Shown piece after piece: positions 51,961 through 62,049 of a stretch of 64,000 bases of DNA. Made by a program: the position numbers and the translations under genes. Numbering within the stretch: the stretch's first letter is position 1; each line of letters opens with the position of its first letter. The stretch lies in the NCBI RefSeq assembly GCF_012103215.1, contig NZ_JAAVNE010000004.1, positions 62,001 to 126,000 on the forward strand, written 5' to 3'. The DNA is from Falsiroseomonas selenitidurans (GTDB lineage Bacteria; Pseudomonadota; Alphaproteobacteria; Acetobacterales; Acetobacteraceae). The notes below the pieces were generated by a model that saw only the letters and a list, made by a program, of their open reading frames with translations, did no database searches and was not told where the DNA came from.

Positions 51961-52668
51961 TCATGATCGGAACAGCCTCGTGTATTGCGTCTCATGGCGC
52001 AGGGAGAACAGGTCGATGACCGGGGCGCAGCCGCCGATCGCCTCGGGGTCGGTCGCGGCCAGCGCCGCCGCGGTGGCCGCCTGCAGCGCGGGCAGCAGGG
52101 CGGCGGTGGCGATCTGGCCATCGGTCTGGCCGAGGGGGACCAGCCGCACCCCGGCGGAGACCAGGTTGGCGGCGAAGGCGGCGAGCCAGCCGAAGCAGGC
52201 GGGCTCCAGGGGCATGCCGTGGAAGCCGGCGGCAGCGCCATAGGCCACGGCATGGGTCAGCCGCCCGGGATGGCGCGCGGCGAAGCGGGCGAAGCCGGGA
52301 TGCGGCCAGGCGGCGTTGGTGGCGAGCGCGAAGGCCCCGCCGGGCTGGGTGGCCTCCAGCGCCAGTTCCGCCGTGCCGCGCATCGCCGCGGCCAGCTCCG
52401 CCAGCCCATCCAGCGCCGCCTCGTCCCCCGCCACGGCGGCGCGCCAGGCCAACGCCAGGAAGCCGCCATCCACCGCCCCCGCGCCCTGCGCCAGCGCCGC
52501 TTCCGCATAGGCCACCAGGCCGGCGCGATCCGCCACCGCGCCTTCCTCCACCGCCATCTCCAGCCCATGGCTGTAGCTGAAGGCGCCGGTGGGATAGGCG
52601 GGCGAAAGCCAGGCCAGCAGCCGCGCCAGGGCGGGCAGGTCAGTGCTCGTGGTGATGGTGGTCATGCC
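51961..52668 (-). CDS. ureF: Urease accessory protein UreF
   Basis: 235 residues (ATG 52668; 52662 also possible). [20 protein letters not shown] followed by [12 protein letters not shown] is the UreF signature. All-helical; no metal ligands are expected. Sits between UreD and UreG in the activation complex. Overlaps the 3' end of ureE by about 28 bases, so it is translationally coupled. Confidence 0.93.
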   Translation of the reverse strand, partial: GMTTITTSTDLPALARLLAWLSPAYPTGAFSYSHGLEMAVEEGAVADRAGLVAYAEAALAQGAGAVDGGFLALAWRAAVAGDEAALDGLAELAAAMRGTAELALEATQPGGAFALATNAAWPHPGFARFAARHPGRLTHAVAYGAAAGFHGMPLEPACFGWLAAFAANLVSAGVRLVPLGQTDGQIATAALLPALQAATAAALAATDPEAIGGCAPVIDLFSLRHETQYTRLFRS

Positions 52669-53146
52669 CATGGTGGCCATGCGGGTGCGCCGGCAGGCGG
52701 TTGTGCTCGCCATAGGCGCCGCCTTCCGGATTGAAGGGCGCGCGCACCTTGGCCAGCGTGGCGCCGAGGCCTTCGAGCATGCGGATGATGACGTGGTCGT
52801 GCCGGATCAGGATGCGGTCGCCATCGAGTTCCGTCGGCAGGTGCCGGTTGCCGAGATGCCAGGCCAGGCGCAGCAGCAGCGCCGGCGTGGCCGCGGTGAT
52901 GGCGACCAGATCCTCCGCCGCCGCGCGCAGCCGGATGAAGCCCCCCGAATCCAGCTCCAGCCCATCCCCCTCCCGCATCACCGTGGCTTCCGCGAGGTCG
53001 AGCAGGAAGCTGCCGCCGCCATCGGTCAGGTAGACCTTGCGGCGGCGGAAGCGGTCGTCGAAATCGACGGTGACCTGGTCCACCATCCGGTCCTCCGGCC
53101 AGGTTCCGGCGGGGTGGACGGCGATGGCGCGGCGGGCTTGCGGCAT
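52640..53146 (-). CDS. ureE: Urease nickel chaperone UreE
   Basis: 168 residues. The N-terminal peptide-binding domain (LTDGGGSFLLDLAEATVMRE) is followed by the metal domain (WHLGNRHLPTELDGDRILIR). It ends in a His-rich tail of 9 His with Gly, Asp and Glu (starting HPHGHHGHD), typical of nickel-storing UreE. It lies 8 bases after ureC. Delivers Ni to UreG. Confidence 0.95.
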   Translation of the reverse strand: MPQARRAIAVHPAGTWPEDRMVDQVTVDFDDRFRRRKVYLTDGGGSFLLDLAEATVMREGDGLELDSGGFIRLRAAAEDLVAITAATPALLLRLAWHLGNRHLPTELDGDRILIRHDHVIIRMLEGLGATLAKVRAPFNPEGGAYGEHNRLPAHPHGHHGHDHHHHEH

Positions 53147-53154
53147 GATGGCTC

Positions 53155-54863
<1,709 letters not shown>

Positions 54864-54864
<1 letters not shown>

Positions 54865-55187
54865 CAGAGCTTCCCCTCCGTCTCGCCGCGGAAGCCGTGC
54901 ACGATGCGATCGCCGGCGAAGGGCACCAGACGCACGCTGCGCGACTGCCCGGGCTCGAACCGCACCGCGGTGCCGGCGGGAATGTCGAGGCGCTGACCAT
55001 GCGCCGCCGCGCGGTCGAAGCGCAGCGCCGGGTTGGTCTCGGCGAAATGATAGTGGCTGCCGACCTGGATCGGGCGGTCGCCGGTGTTGGCGACCTCGAT
55101 CTCCGTGGTGGGCCTGCCGACGTTCAATTCGATCTCGCCTGCGGCGGGGAACAGCTCGCCGGGGATCATTCTGGCGATCCGGTTCAC
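54864..55187 (-). CDS. ureB: Urease beta subunit
   Basis: 107 residues: [44 protein letters not shown]-type ([20 protein letters not shown]) and [20 protein letters not shown], the unbroken UreB consensus. Structural subunit of the (alpha-beta-gamma)3 enzyme. It overlaps ureA by 4 bases and ureC by one. Confidence 0.97.
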
Positions 55188-55528
55188 GCTCCGCTCCTCG
55201 CTTCGCTGCGGGGCTCCGCGACCGGATCGCGGATCGGCTCATGCACGGTGACGAGCTTGGTACCGTCCGGGAAGGTGGCTTCCACCTGGATCTCGTGGAT
55301 CATCTCGGCGATGCCCTCCATCACCTGGTCGCGGGTGACCACCGTGGCGCCGTCGCGCATCAGCTCCGCCACGCTGCGGCCATCGCGCGCGCCTTCCACC
55401 ACATAGTCGGTGATCAGCGCCACCGCCTCCGGGTGGTTCAGCTTCACGCCGCGTTCCAGCCGCCGGCGCGCAACGGTGGCCGCCATGGCGACCAGCAGCT
55501 TGTCCTTCTCACGCGGCGTCAGGTTCAT
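55184..55528 (-). CDS. ureA: Urease gamma subunit
   Basis: 114 residues: [40 protein letters not shown] and [20 protein letters not shown] then [13 protein letters not shown], the UreA consensus. The C-terminal tail after PI is about 14 residues longer than in many bacteria ([15 protein letters not shown]). It follows ureD by 42 bases. Confidence 0.97.
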   Translation of the reverse strand: MNLTPREKDKLLVAMAATVARRRLERGVKLNHPEAVALITDYVVEGARDGRSVAELMRDGATVVTRDQVMEGIAEMIHEIQVEATFPDGTKLVTVHEPIRDPVAEPRSEARSGA

Positions 55529-55570
55529 GCGTCACCTCCGACTCCCGGACCAAGCATGGCCCATGCCACC

Positions 55571-56395
55571 TCAACTGCGCCAGAGCCTCGGCAGCGTCGG
55601 CGGCAGGCCGAGCGCCGCGGCGCGCAGCGCCATGATGGCGGCCGCCAGCCCGGCGCGCACCACCCCCGCCTCCCCCAGCCAGCGGGCCAGCAGCAGGCCG
55701 GGCGCGACCAGCCCGGCGCCGCCGGCCGCCACGTCCCGCGCCAGGTCGCGATGCGCGGCGGCATCCGGCGCCGCCAGCAGCAGCGTGGCCAGGGCGCCGG
55801 CCCCGCCCAGGCCGAAGCGCTGGGCCGACGCTGCCGGGTCCAGCCGCAGCGCATCCGCCCAGAGCAGGCGCCCCTCGCGCCGGATGCGCCAGCCATCGTG
55901 CAGCGCCCCGCGGGTGAAGGCCTCCCCCCGCGCAGCGCGGCCCAACACCAGCATCTCCGCCGCCAGCAGCCGCGCGCCGGGCGCCAGCGTGATATCCAGG
56001 CGGCGCGCCAGGCGCGCGCCATCGAACAGGATCGTCTCCTGCGGCAGCCATTCGCAGACCGAATCTGCCGCCAGGGACAGCGATGTGGCGATTCGCGTTT
56101 CCGGGCCAAGGCTGCGGTAGATCTTCTCCGCGGCCGGCGTGGTCAGCGTGCAGCGCGCGCCGGCCCCCAGGGTCACGGCGGCTTCCAGCGAATCGCCGCC
56201 GGCCAGCCCGCCCGCGACATTGACGAAGGCGGCCTGTTTCGGCTCCGCCGGGTCGGCATCGGGGAACAGCAGGCGCAGCGGCGCGGCGTTGAACAGATGC
56301 GCGATGCGCGCGCCATCCGGCGCGGCGACCAGGCCGAGTTCGGCACGCCCCCGGGCGCGCTGGTGTTGCGGCGCCGCGGGCGCATCACGAAGCAT
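55571..56395 (-). CDS. ureD: Urease accessory protein UreD
   Basis: About 274 residues from ATG 56395 (56473 is possible but adds an unconserved Arg-rich stretch). HQRARGRAELGLVAAPDGAR, FVNVAGGLAGGDSLEAAVTL and TTPAAEKIYRSLG with EWLPQETILFDGARLARRL are the UreD/UreH blocks. It forms a channel with UreF that passes nickel into UreC. First gene of the leftward urease operon and head to head with urtA. Confidence 0.93.
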   Translation of the reverse strand: MLRDAPAAPQHQRARGRAELGLVAAPDGARIAHLFNAAPLRLLFPDADPAEPKQAAFVNVAGGLAGGDSLEAAVTLGAGARCTLTTPAAEKIYRSLGPETRIATSLSLAADSVCEWLPQETILFDGARLARRLDITLAPGARLLAAEMLVLGRAARGEAFTRGALHDGWRIRREGRLLWADALRLDPAASAQRFGLGGAGALATLLLAAPDAAAHRDLARDVAAGGAGLVAPGLLLARWLGEAGVVRAGLAAAIMALRAAALGLPPTLPRLWRS

Positions 56396-56667
56396 CCTCG
56401 GCAGACTGGCATGCGCCAGGGCCGCTGGCCAGCGCGGGGCAGGCTGCCCATTCCGCAAGCGTCCCGACGCCACCTGATGCAGAGGACGCTCGAATCTTGC
56501 GCAGGGGCCGGAGCGATCGGATCACAAAATGACGGGATTGCCGGCCCGCGATCGTATGCGATGGCCTTGGCACATATCTCGCAACGCGCCGACCTCGGGT
56601 GGGAGGCGCGGCCGGGGAGGCAGTGCCGGTGCCGCCAGACCAGATCCCCGAGGAGGCCACAAGAACC
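56396..56667. promoter_or_regulatory. Divergent promoter region between ureD and urtA
   Basis: 272 bases without a gene. It holds the sigma-54 candidate for urtA (56568-56583) and the urtA ribosome-binding site (GAGGAGG near 56649). No matching sigma-54 site was found on the minus strand for ureD, nor a clean NtrC inverted repeat upstream, so ureD is probably read from a sigma-70-type or other promoter in its first ~150 bases. Confidence 0.5.
56568..56583 (+). promoter_or_regulatory. Sigma-54 (-24/-12) promoter candidate for urtABCDE
   Basis: TGGCAC, five bases, TCGCA. The consensus is TGGCAC-N5-TTGCA, so the GG and GC pairs are exactly spaced with one mismatch. It is on the coding strand about 85 bases before urtA. 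Urea uptake is commonly under NtrC/RpoN nitrogen control, so the site makes sense. An activator-binding site was not recognised. Confidence 0.6.
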
Positions 56668-57912
56668 ATGATCCATCGCATGCCCATCACCCGGCGCGCC
56701 GCACTGGCCGGCCTCGGCACCGTGCTCGCCACGCCGGCCATCCGCCCCTCCTTCGCGCAGTCGGCGCCGATCAAGGTGGGCGTGCTGCACTCCCTGTCCG
56801 GGACCATGGCGATCAGCGAGACCGCGCTGCGCGACACCGTGCTGATGATGGTGGAAGCGCAGAACGCCGCCGGCGGCATCCTCGGCCGGCGGCTCGAAGC
56901 CGTGGTGGTGGACCCGGCCTCCAACTGGCCGCTGTTCGCCGAGAAGGCGCGCGAACTGCTGGCCGTCTCCAAGGTGGATGTCACCTTCGGCTGCTGGACC
57001 AGCGTTTCCCGCAAATCCGTCCTGCCGGTGTATGAGGAGCTGAACGGCCTGCTGTTCTACCCCGTGCAGTATGAGGGCGAGGAGGAGAGCAAGAACATCT
57101 TCTACACCGGCGCCGCGCCGAACCAGCAGGCGATCCCGGCGGTGGAATACCTGCTAAGCGCCGATGGCGGCGAGGCCAAGCGCATCGCGCTGCTGGGCAC
57201 GGACTACGTCTATCCGCGCACGACGAACCGCATCCTGCGCAACTTCCTGATCTCGAAGGGCATCCCCGAGAGCGACATCATGGAGGAATACACGCCCTTC
57301 GGGCACAGCGACTGGCAGGGCATCGTCAGCCGCGTGAAGCGCTTCGCCGGCGAGGGAAAGAAGACCGCGATCGTTTCCACCATCAACGGCGATGCCAACG
57401 TGCCGTTCTACCGCGAGCTGGGCAACCAGGGCATCAAGGCCGAGGACATCCCCTCCGTTGCCTTCTCGGTGGGTGAGGAGGAGCTGGCCGGCATCGACGC
57501 CCGCCCGCTGGTCGGCCATCTGGCGGCGTGGAACTACTTCATGTCCGTCGAAAGCCCGGTGAACACGCAGTTCAAGGCGCTGTGGCAGTCCTACATCAAG
57601 AACCCGCGCCGCGTGACCAACGACCCGATGGAGGCCACCTACACCGGCTTCAAGATGTGGGCACAGGCCGTCGCCAAGGCCGGCACCACCAGCGTGGACG
57701 CCGTGCGCACCGCGATGATCGGCCAGAAGGTGGATGCCCCCTGCGGCTACACCGAGGAGATGCACGCCAACCACCACCTGTCGAAGCCGGTGATGATCGG
57801 CGAGATCCAGGCGGACGGGCAGTTCAACATCGTCTGGAAGACGCCGACGGCGATCCCGGCCGAGAACTGGTCGCCCTTCATCCCGGAGAACGCCAACCGG
57901 CGCCGCGGCTGA
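56668..57912 (+). CDS. urtA: Urea ABC transporter substrate-binding protein
   Basis: 414 residues from ATG 56668 with strong GAGGAGG. ITRRAALAGLGTVLATPAI is a twin-arginine signal with cleavage near SFAQSAP. The Leu/Ile/Val-type binding fold contains IKVGVLHSLSGTMAISETAL and FGCWTSVSRKSVLPVYEELN then LLFYPVQYEGEEESKNIFYT, which are specific for urea-binding UrtA/FmdD-like proteins. FGHSDWQGIVSRVKRF and PVNTQFKALWQSYIKNP follow. First gene of urtABCDE. Confidence 0.95.
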   Translation: MIHRMPITRRAALAGLGTVLATPAIRPSFAQSAPIKVGVLHSLSGTMAISETALRDTVLMMVEAQNAAGGILGRRLEAVVVDPASNWPLFAEKARELLAVSKVDVTFGCWTSVSRKSVLPVYEELNGLLFYPVQYEGEEESKNIFYTGAAPNQQAIPAVEYLLSADGGEAKRIALLGTDYVYPRTTNRILRNFLISKGIPESDIMEEYTPFGHSDWQGIVSRVKRFAGEGKKTAIVSTINGDANVPFYRELGNQGIKAEDIPSVAFSVGEEELAGIDARPLVGHLAAWNYFMSVESPVNTQFKALWQSYIKNPRRVTNDPMEATYTGFKMWAQAVAKAGTTSVDAVRTAMIGQKVDAPCGYTEEMHANHHLSKPVMIGEIQADGQFNIVWKTPTAIPAENWSPFIPENANRRRG

Positions 57913-57957
57913 ACCAGGGAAAAGGGGGGCGGCCGCAGGTCACCCCCCACCAATTTC

Positions 57958-59526
57958 ATGAAGCACCCGCTCCTTGCCTTCCTGCTGCTGGTCGCGCTGG
58001 CCCTGCCGGCGCGTGCGCAGGATGCCCTCACCGCCGCGCTCGAAGGGCTCGGCACCGGCTTCAACCAGACGGCGGAGGCCGTGGACCGGCTGGGCGCCAG
58101 CGGCGACCCGCGCGCCCTGCCCCTGCTGCGGGCGCTGACCGAGGGGCGTCTGCTGCGCCGCGCCGACGGCACGCTGCTGATCCGCGGCGAGGCCGGCGTG
58201 ATCGAGGCGCTGGCGGGCGCGCCGGCGGAGGCGGCGGAGGCCAGCCCGGTGCGGCTGAACAACCGCGTGCGTGTGGCGCTGCGCGGCGCGCTGGGGCGGC
58301 TGCAACTGCTCTCGCCCGATGCGGCGGAACGCCAGGCCGCGGCGGATGCCGTGTTCCGCAGCCGATCGGCGGACAATGTCGCGGTGCTGGAGACGGCTCT
58401 GGGGCGGGAGACGGTGCCGGCGATCCGCGACCGGCTGCTGCTGGCCCTTGCCGCCTCGCGCCTCATGGCCAGTGACCTGGCGGACAAGATGGCGGGCATC
58501 GCGGCGCTGGGCGCCAGCGCCTCGCCCGAAGCGCGCGCCGTGCTGCTGGAAATGCGCGGCGCCAACCCAGGCCTGGCCGCGCAGATCGACGAGGCGGTGG
58601 CCGCGGTGGACCGGAGGCTGGCGATCCGCCGCGCGGCGGAGACGGTGTTCCAGGGCCTCTCGCTCGGCTCCGTGCTGCTGCTGGCCGCGCTGGGCCTGGC
58701 CGTGACCTTCGGCGTGATGGGCGTGATCAACATGGCGCATGGCGAGTTCGTCATGCTCGGCGCCTACACCACCTTCATCGTGCAGGAGGCGCTGCGCACC
58801 ATCCCGGCGCTGCAGCCCTGGTCGCTGCCGCTGGCGGTGCCCATCGCCTTCCTGGTGACGGCGGCCTGCGGCGCGGCGCTGGAACGCGGGCTGATCCGCC
58901 ACCTCTACGGGCGGCCGCTGGAGACGCTGCTGATGACTTTCGGCGTCGGCATGATGATCCAGCAGGCGGTGCGGCTGGCCTTCGGCGCGCAGAACCGCGA
59001 GATCATCAGCCCGGCCTGGATGCAGGGCACGCTGATGCTGCCGGGCGGCGTGGCGGTGACGCAGAACCGGCTGTGGATCCTGGTCTTCTCCCTGGTGGTG
59101 CTGGGGCTGACGGTGGCCGCCATCCGGCTGACGCGCTTCGGGCTGGAGATGCGAGCGGTGACGCAGAAGCGCGCCATCGCCGCCTCCATGGGCATCCGCA
59201 CCGGGCGCGTCGATGCGCTGACCTTCGCCTTCGGCTCCGGCATCGCCGGCATCGCCGGCGTGGCGCTGAGCCAGATCGACAACGTCTCCCCCAACCTCGG
59301 CACCGGCTACATCATCGACAGTTTTCTCGTCGTCGTCTTCGGTGGCGTGGGGTCGCTGGCGGGCACGCTGGTGGGCGCCTTCGGGCTTGGCACCATCAAC
59401 AAGATCCTGGAGCCCTGGGCCGGGGCGGTGCTGGCCAAGGTGTTCGTGCTGGTGGCCGTCATGCTGTTCATCCAGCGCAAGCCGCGCGGGCTGTTCGCGC
59501 AGAAGGGAAGGGCGGCGGACGCATGA
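57958..59526 (+). CDS. urtB: Urea ABC transporter permease UrtB
   Basis: 522 residues. A cleavable-looking signal (HPLLAFLLLVALALPARAQD) is followed by a ~190-residue helical periplasmic domain and then the LivH-type membrane domain (AAETVFQGLSLGSVLLLAAL, INMAHGEFVMLGAYTTFIV, then SGIAGIAGVALSQIDNVSPN). A long N-terminal domain is usual for proteobacterial UrtB. It starts 45 bases after urtA and overlaps urtC by 4 bases. Confidence 0.94.
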   Translation: MKHPLLAFLLLVALALPARAQDALTAALEGLGTGFNQTAEAVDRLGASGDPRALPLLRALTEGRLLRRADGTLLIRGEAGVIEALAGAPAEAAEASPVRLNNRVRVALRGALGRLQLLSPDAAERQAAADAVFRSRSADNVAVLETALGRETVPAIRDRLLLALAASRLMASDLADKMAGIAALGASASPEARAVLLEMRGANPGLAAQIDEAVAAVDRRLAIRRAAETVFQGLSLGSVLLLAALGLAVTFGVMGVINMAHGEFVMLGAYTTFIVQEALRTIPALQPWSLPLAVPIAFLVTAACGAALERGLIRHLYGRPLETLLMTFGVGMMIQQAVRLAFGAQNREIISPAWMQGTLMLPGGVAVTQNRLWILVFSLVVLGLTVAAIRLTRFGLEMRAVTQKRAIAASMGIRTGRVDALTFAFGSGIAGIAGVALSQIDNVSPNLGTGYIIDSFLVVVFGGVGSLAGTLVGAFGLGTINKILEPWAGAVLAKVFVLVAVMLFIQRKPRGLFAQKGRAADA

Positions 59527-60617
59527 GCCTCGCTGTGTTGCCCGCGGCACCGGATGCGCGGCTCCGCCTCGGCCTGCGAGCCGGGCTCGGCCTCTTCATC
59601 CTGCTGCTGGCGGTGATGCCGCTGCTGAACCTGCTGCCGGTGTCGCATCCGCTGCACGTCTCGGACTTCCTCGTCTCCATCACCGGCAAGTGGATCTGCT
59701 ACGCCATCCTGGCGCTGTCGCTGGACCTCGCCTGGGGCTATGCGGGCATCCTGTCGCTCGGCCATGGTGCCTTCTTCGCGCTCGGCGGTTATGCGATGGG
59801 CATGCACCTGATGCGCCTGATCGGCCCGCGCGGGTCCTACGGCCACCCCATCCTGCCGGACTTCATGGTGTTCCTGGGCTACCAGGAGCTGCCCTGGTAC
59901 TGGCTGGGCTTCGACAGCTTCCCCTTCGCCATGCTGATGGTGCTGCTGGTGCCGGGCACGCTGGCGCTGGTGGTGGGCTGGCTGTCCTTCCGCAGCCGCA
60001 TCACGGGCGTCTATCTCTCCATCCTGACGCAGGCGATGACCTTCGCGCTGATGCTGGCCTTCTTCCGCAACGACATGGGCTTCGGCGGCAACAACGGCTT
60101 CACCGACTTCAAGGAATTGCTGGGGCAGCCGCTGAACACCACCGCCATGCGGTCCGGCCTGTTCTATGCCTCGCTGCTGGCGCTCGTGCTGTCCTTCCTG
60201 CTTTGCCTGCGCATCACCCGCAGCAAATACGGCCGGGTGCTGACGGCGATCCGCGACGCGGAAAGCCGCGTGCGTTTCCTGGGCTACGACACCACGCGCC
60301 ACAAGCTGTTCGCCTTCGTGCTCTCGGCCATGCTCGCCGGCGTCGCTGGGGCGCTCTACGTGCCGCAGGTGGGCATCATCAACCCGGGCGAATTCAGCCC
60401 GGCCAATTCGATCGAGGCGGTGATCTGGGTGGCGGTCGGCGGTCGCGGCACGCTGGTGGGCGCGGTGCTCGGCGCCTTCACGGTGAACGGGCTGAAGACC
60501 TGGCTGACCAGCGCGGCGCCGGACCTCTGGCTGTTCGTCCTCGGCGGGCTGTTCGTGCTGGTCACGCTGTTCCTGCCCAAGGGGTTGATCGGCCTGGCCA
60601 AGGGGCGCACGAAATGA
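59523..60617 (+). CDS. urtC: Urea ABC transporter permease UrtC
   Basis: 364 residues, LivM-like, with about ten membrane helices. AILALSLDLAWGYAGILSLG then HGAFFALGGYAMGMHLMRL is the hallmark first module. NDMGFGGNNGFTDFKELLGQ follows and SAMLAGVAGALYVPQVGIIN is the EAA-like loop, then IWVAVGGRGTLVGAVLGAF. Overlaps urtB and urtD by 4 bases each. Confidence 0.95.
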   Translation: MSLAVLPAAPDARLRLGLRAGLGLFILLLAVMPLLNLLPVSHPLHVSDFLVSITGKWICYAILALSLDLAWGYAGILSLGHGAFFALGGYAMGMHLMRLIGPRGSYGHPILPDFMVFLGYQELPWYWLGFDSFPFAMLMVLLVPGTLALVVGWLSFRSRITGVYLSILTQAMTFALMLAFFRNDMGFGGNNGFTDFKELLGQPLNTTAMRSGLFYASLLALVLSFLLCLRITRSKYGRVLTAIRDAESRVRFLGYDTTRHKLFAFVLSAMLAGVAGALYVPQVGIINPGEFSPANSIEAVIWVAVGGRGTLVGAVLGAFTVNGLKTWLTSAAPDLWLFVLGGLFVLVTLFLPKGLIGLAKGRTK

Positions 60618-61354
60618 GCGGGGGTCGCAGGCTCTACCTCGATGGCGTCTCCGTCGTCTTCGACGGCTTCCGGGCGCTGAACAACCTCTCCCTCATCGTC
60701 GAGCCCGGGGAGCTGCGCTCCGTCATCGGGCCGAACGGCGCGGGCAAGACCACGATGATGGATGTCATCACCGGCAAGACGCGGCCCACCCAGGGCACGG
60801 TGAATTTCGGCGAGATCGACCTGACCCGGATGGACGAGGCCGGCATCGCCAATCTCGGCATCGGCCGGAAGTTCCAGAAGCCGACCATGTTTGACGCGCT
60901 GACGGTGTTCGAGAACATGGAGCTGGCGCTGAAGGCGCCGCGCGGCCCCATTGCCTGCCTGCGCTGGAAGCTGACCGGCGGGGCGCGGGCGCAGATCGAG
61001 CAGACGCTGGAGGAGATCGGCCTGCAGGAACGCGCGCAGGACCTGGCCGGAATCCTCAGCCATGGCCAGCGGCAATGGCTGGAGATCGGCATGCTGCTGA
61101 TGCAGGATCCGGAGCTGCTGCTGGTGGACGAGCCGGTGGCCGGCATGACGGATGCGGAGACGGAGCAGACCGCGGCCCTGCTGGTGCGCATCGCCGGCCG
61201 CCGCAGCGTGGTGGTGGTGGAGCACGACCTGGAATTCGTCCGCGCGCTGGGCCGGCGGGTGACCGTGCTGTGCGACGGCAGCGTGCTGTCGGAGGGCTCC
61301 ATCGACCATGTGCAGAACGACCCGCGCGTGATCGAAGTGTATCTGGGGCGCTGA
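60614..61354 (+). CDS. urtD: Urea ABC transporter ATPase UrtD
   Basis: 246 residues, LivG-like. Walker A IGPNGAGKTTMMDVITGKTR, then IGRKFQKPTMFDALTVFENM. Signature ILSHGQRQWLEIGMLLMQDP and Walker B LLLVDEPVAGMTDAETEQTA, then H-loop VVVEHDLEFVRAL. The SHGQRQWLEI form of the signature is characteristic of UrtD. Two bases precede urtE. Confidence 0.95.
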   Translation: MSGGRRLYLDGVSVVFDGFRALNNLSLIVEPGELRSVIGPNGAGKTTMMDVITGKTRPTQGTVNFGEIDLTRMDEAGIANLGIGRKFQKPTMFDALTVFENMELALKAPRGPIACLRWKLTGGARAQIEQTLEEIGLQERAQDLAGILSHGQRQWLEIGMLLMQDPELLLVDEPVAGMTDAETEQTAALLVRIAGRRSVVVVEHDLEFVRALGRRVTVLCDGSVLSEGSIDHVQNDPRVIEVYLGR

Positions 61355-61355
61355 C

Positions 61356-62048
61356 ATGCTGACGGTTTCCTCCATCGACCTGTCCTACGGGGCCAGCCTG
61401 TGCCTGCGCGGCGTTTCCCTGGAAGCCCAGCCGGGCAAGGTCACGGCGGTGCTGGGGCGCAACGGCGTCGGCAAATCCTCGCTGCTGCGCGCCATCATGG
61501 GGCTGGAGAAGGTGAGCCGCGGCAGCATCACCTGGGAAGGCCGCGACGTGACGCGGCTGGGCCCGGCGGAACGCGCCCGCGCCGGCATCGGCTACGTGCC
61601 GCAGGGCCGGGAGATCTTCCCCTTCCTGACGGTGCAGGAGAACCTGGAGACGGCGCTGGCGGCGGCGCCGCGCGGAGCGGGCGTCGACTCGGAAATATTC
61701 GACCTGTTCCCCATCCTGCGGCAGTTCCTGCGCCGGCGCGGCGGCGACCTTTCGGGCGGCCAGCAGCAGCAGCTGGCGATCGGCCGCGCGCTGTGTGCCC
61801 GGCCGCGCCTGCTGATCCTGGACGAGCCGACGGAGGGCATCCAGCCTTCCGTCATCAAGGACATCGCCCGCGTCATCCAGCACCTGGCGCGCGACCGCGG
61901 CATGGCCGTGATCCTGGTGGAGCAGTATTACGACTTCGCGCGGGAGCTGGCTGATTCCATCGCCGTGATGGTGCGCGGCGAGGTGGCGCTCGGCGGCCCC
62001 GCCGGCACGCTGGACGAGGCCGCGGTGCGCCGCCTGCTGACGGTGTGA
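61356..62048 (+). CDS. urtE: Urea ABC transporter ATPase UrtE
   Basis: 230 residues, LivF-like. Walker A LGRNGVGKSSLLRAIMGLEK, signature LSGGQQQQLAIGRALCARPR and Walker B LLILDEPTEGIQPSVIKDIA; IGYVPQGREIFPFLTVQENL is the Q-loop. It completes the urea importer. Its stop is one base from the converging TRAP gene. Confidence 0.95.
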   Translation: MLTVSSIDLSYGASLCLRGVSLEAQPGKVTAVLGRNGVGKSSLLRAIMGLEKVSRGSITWEGRDVTRLGPAERARAGIGYVPQGREIFPFLTVQENLETALAAAPRGAGVDSEIFDLFPILRQFLRRRGGDLSGGQQQQLAIGRALCARPRLLILDEPTEGIQPSVIKDIARVIQHLARDRGMAVILVEQYYDFARELADSIAVMVRGEVALGGPAGTLDEAAVRRLLTV

Positions 62049-62049
62049 C

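Noticed and set aside
56396..56560. A sigma-54 promoter facing ureD
   Set aside because: No TGGCAC-N5-TTGC arrangement with correct spacing was found on the minus strand.
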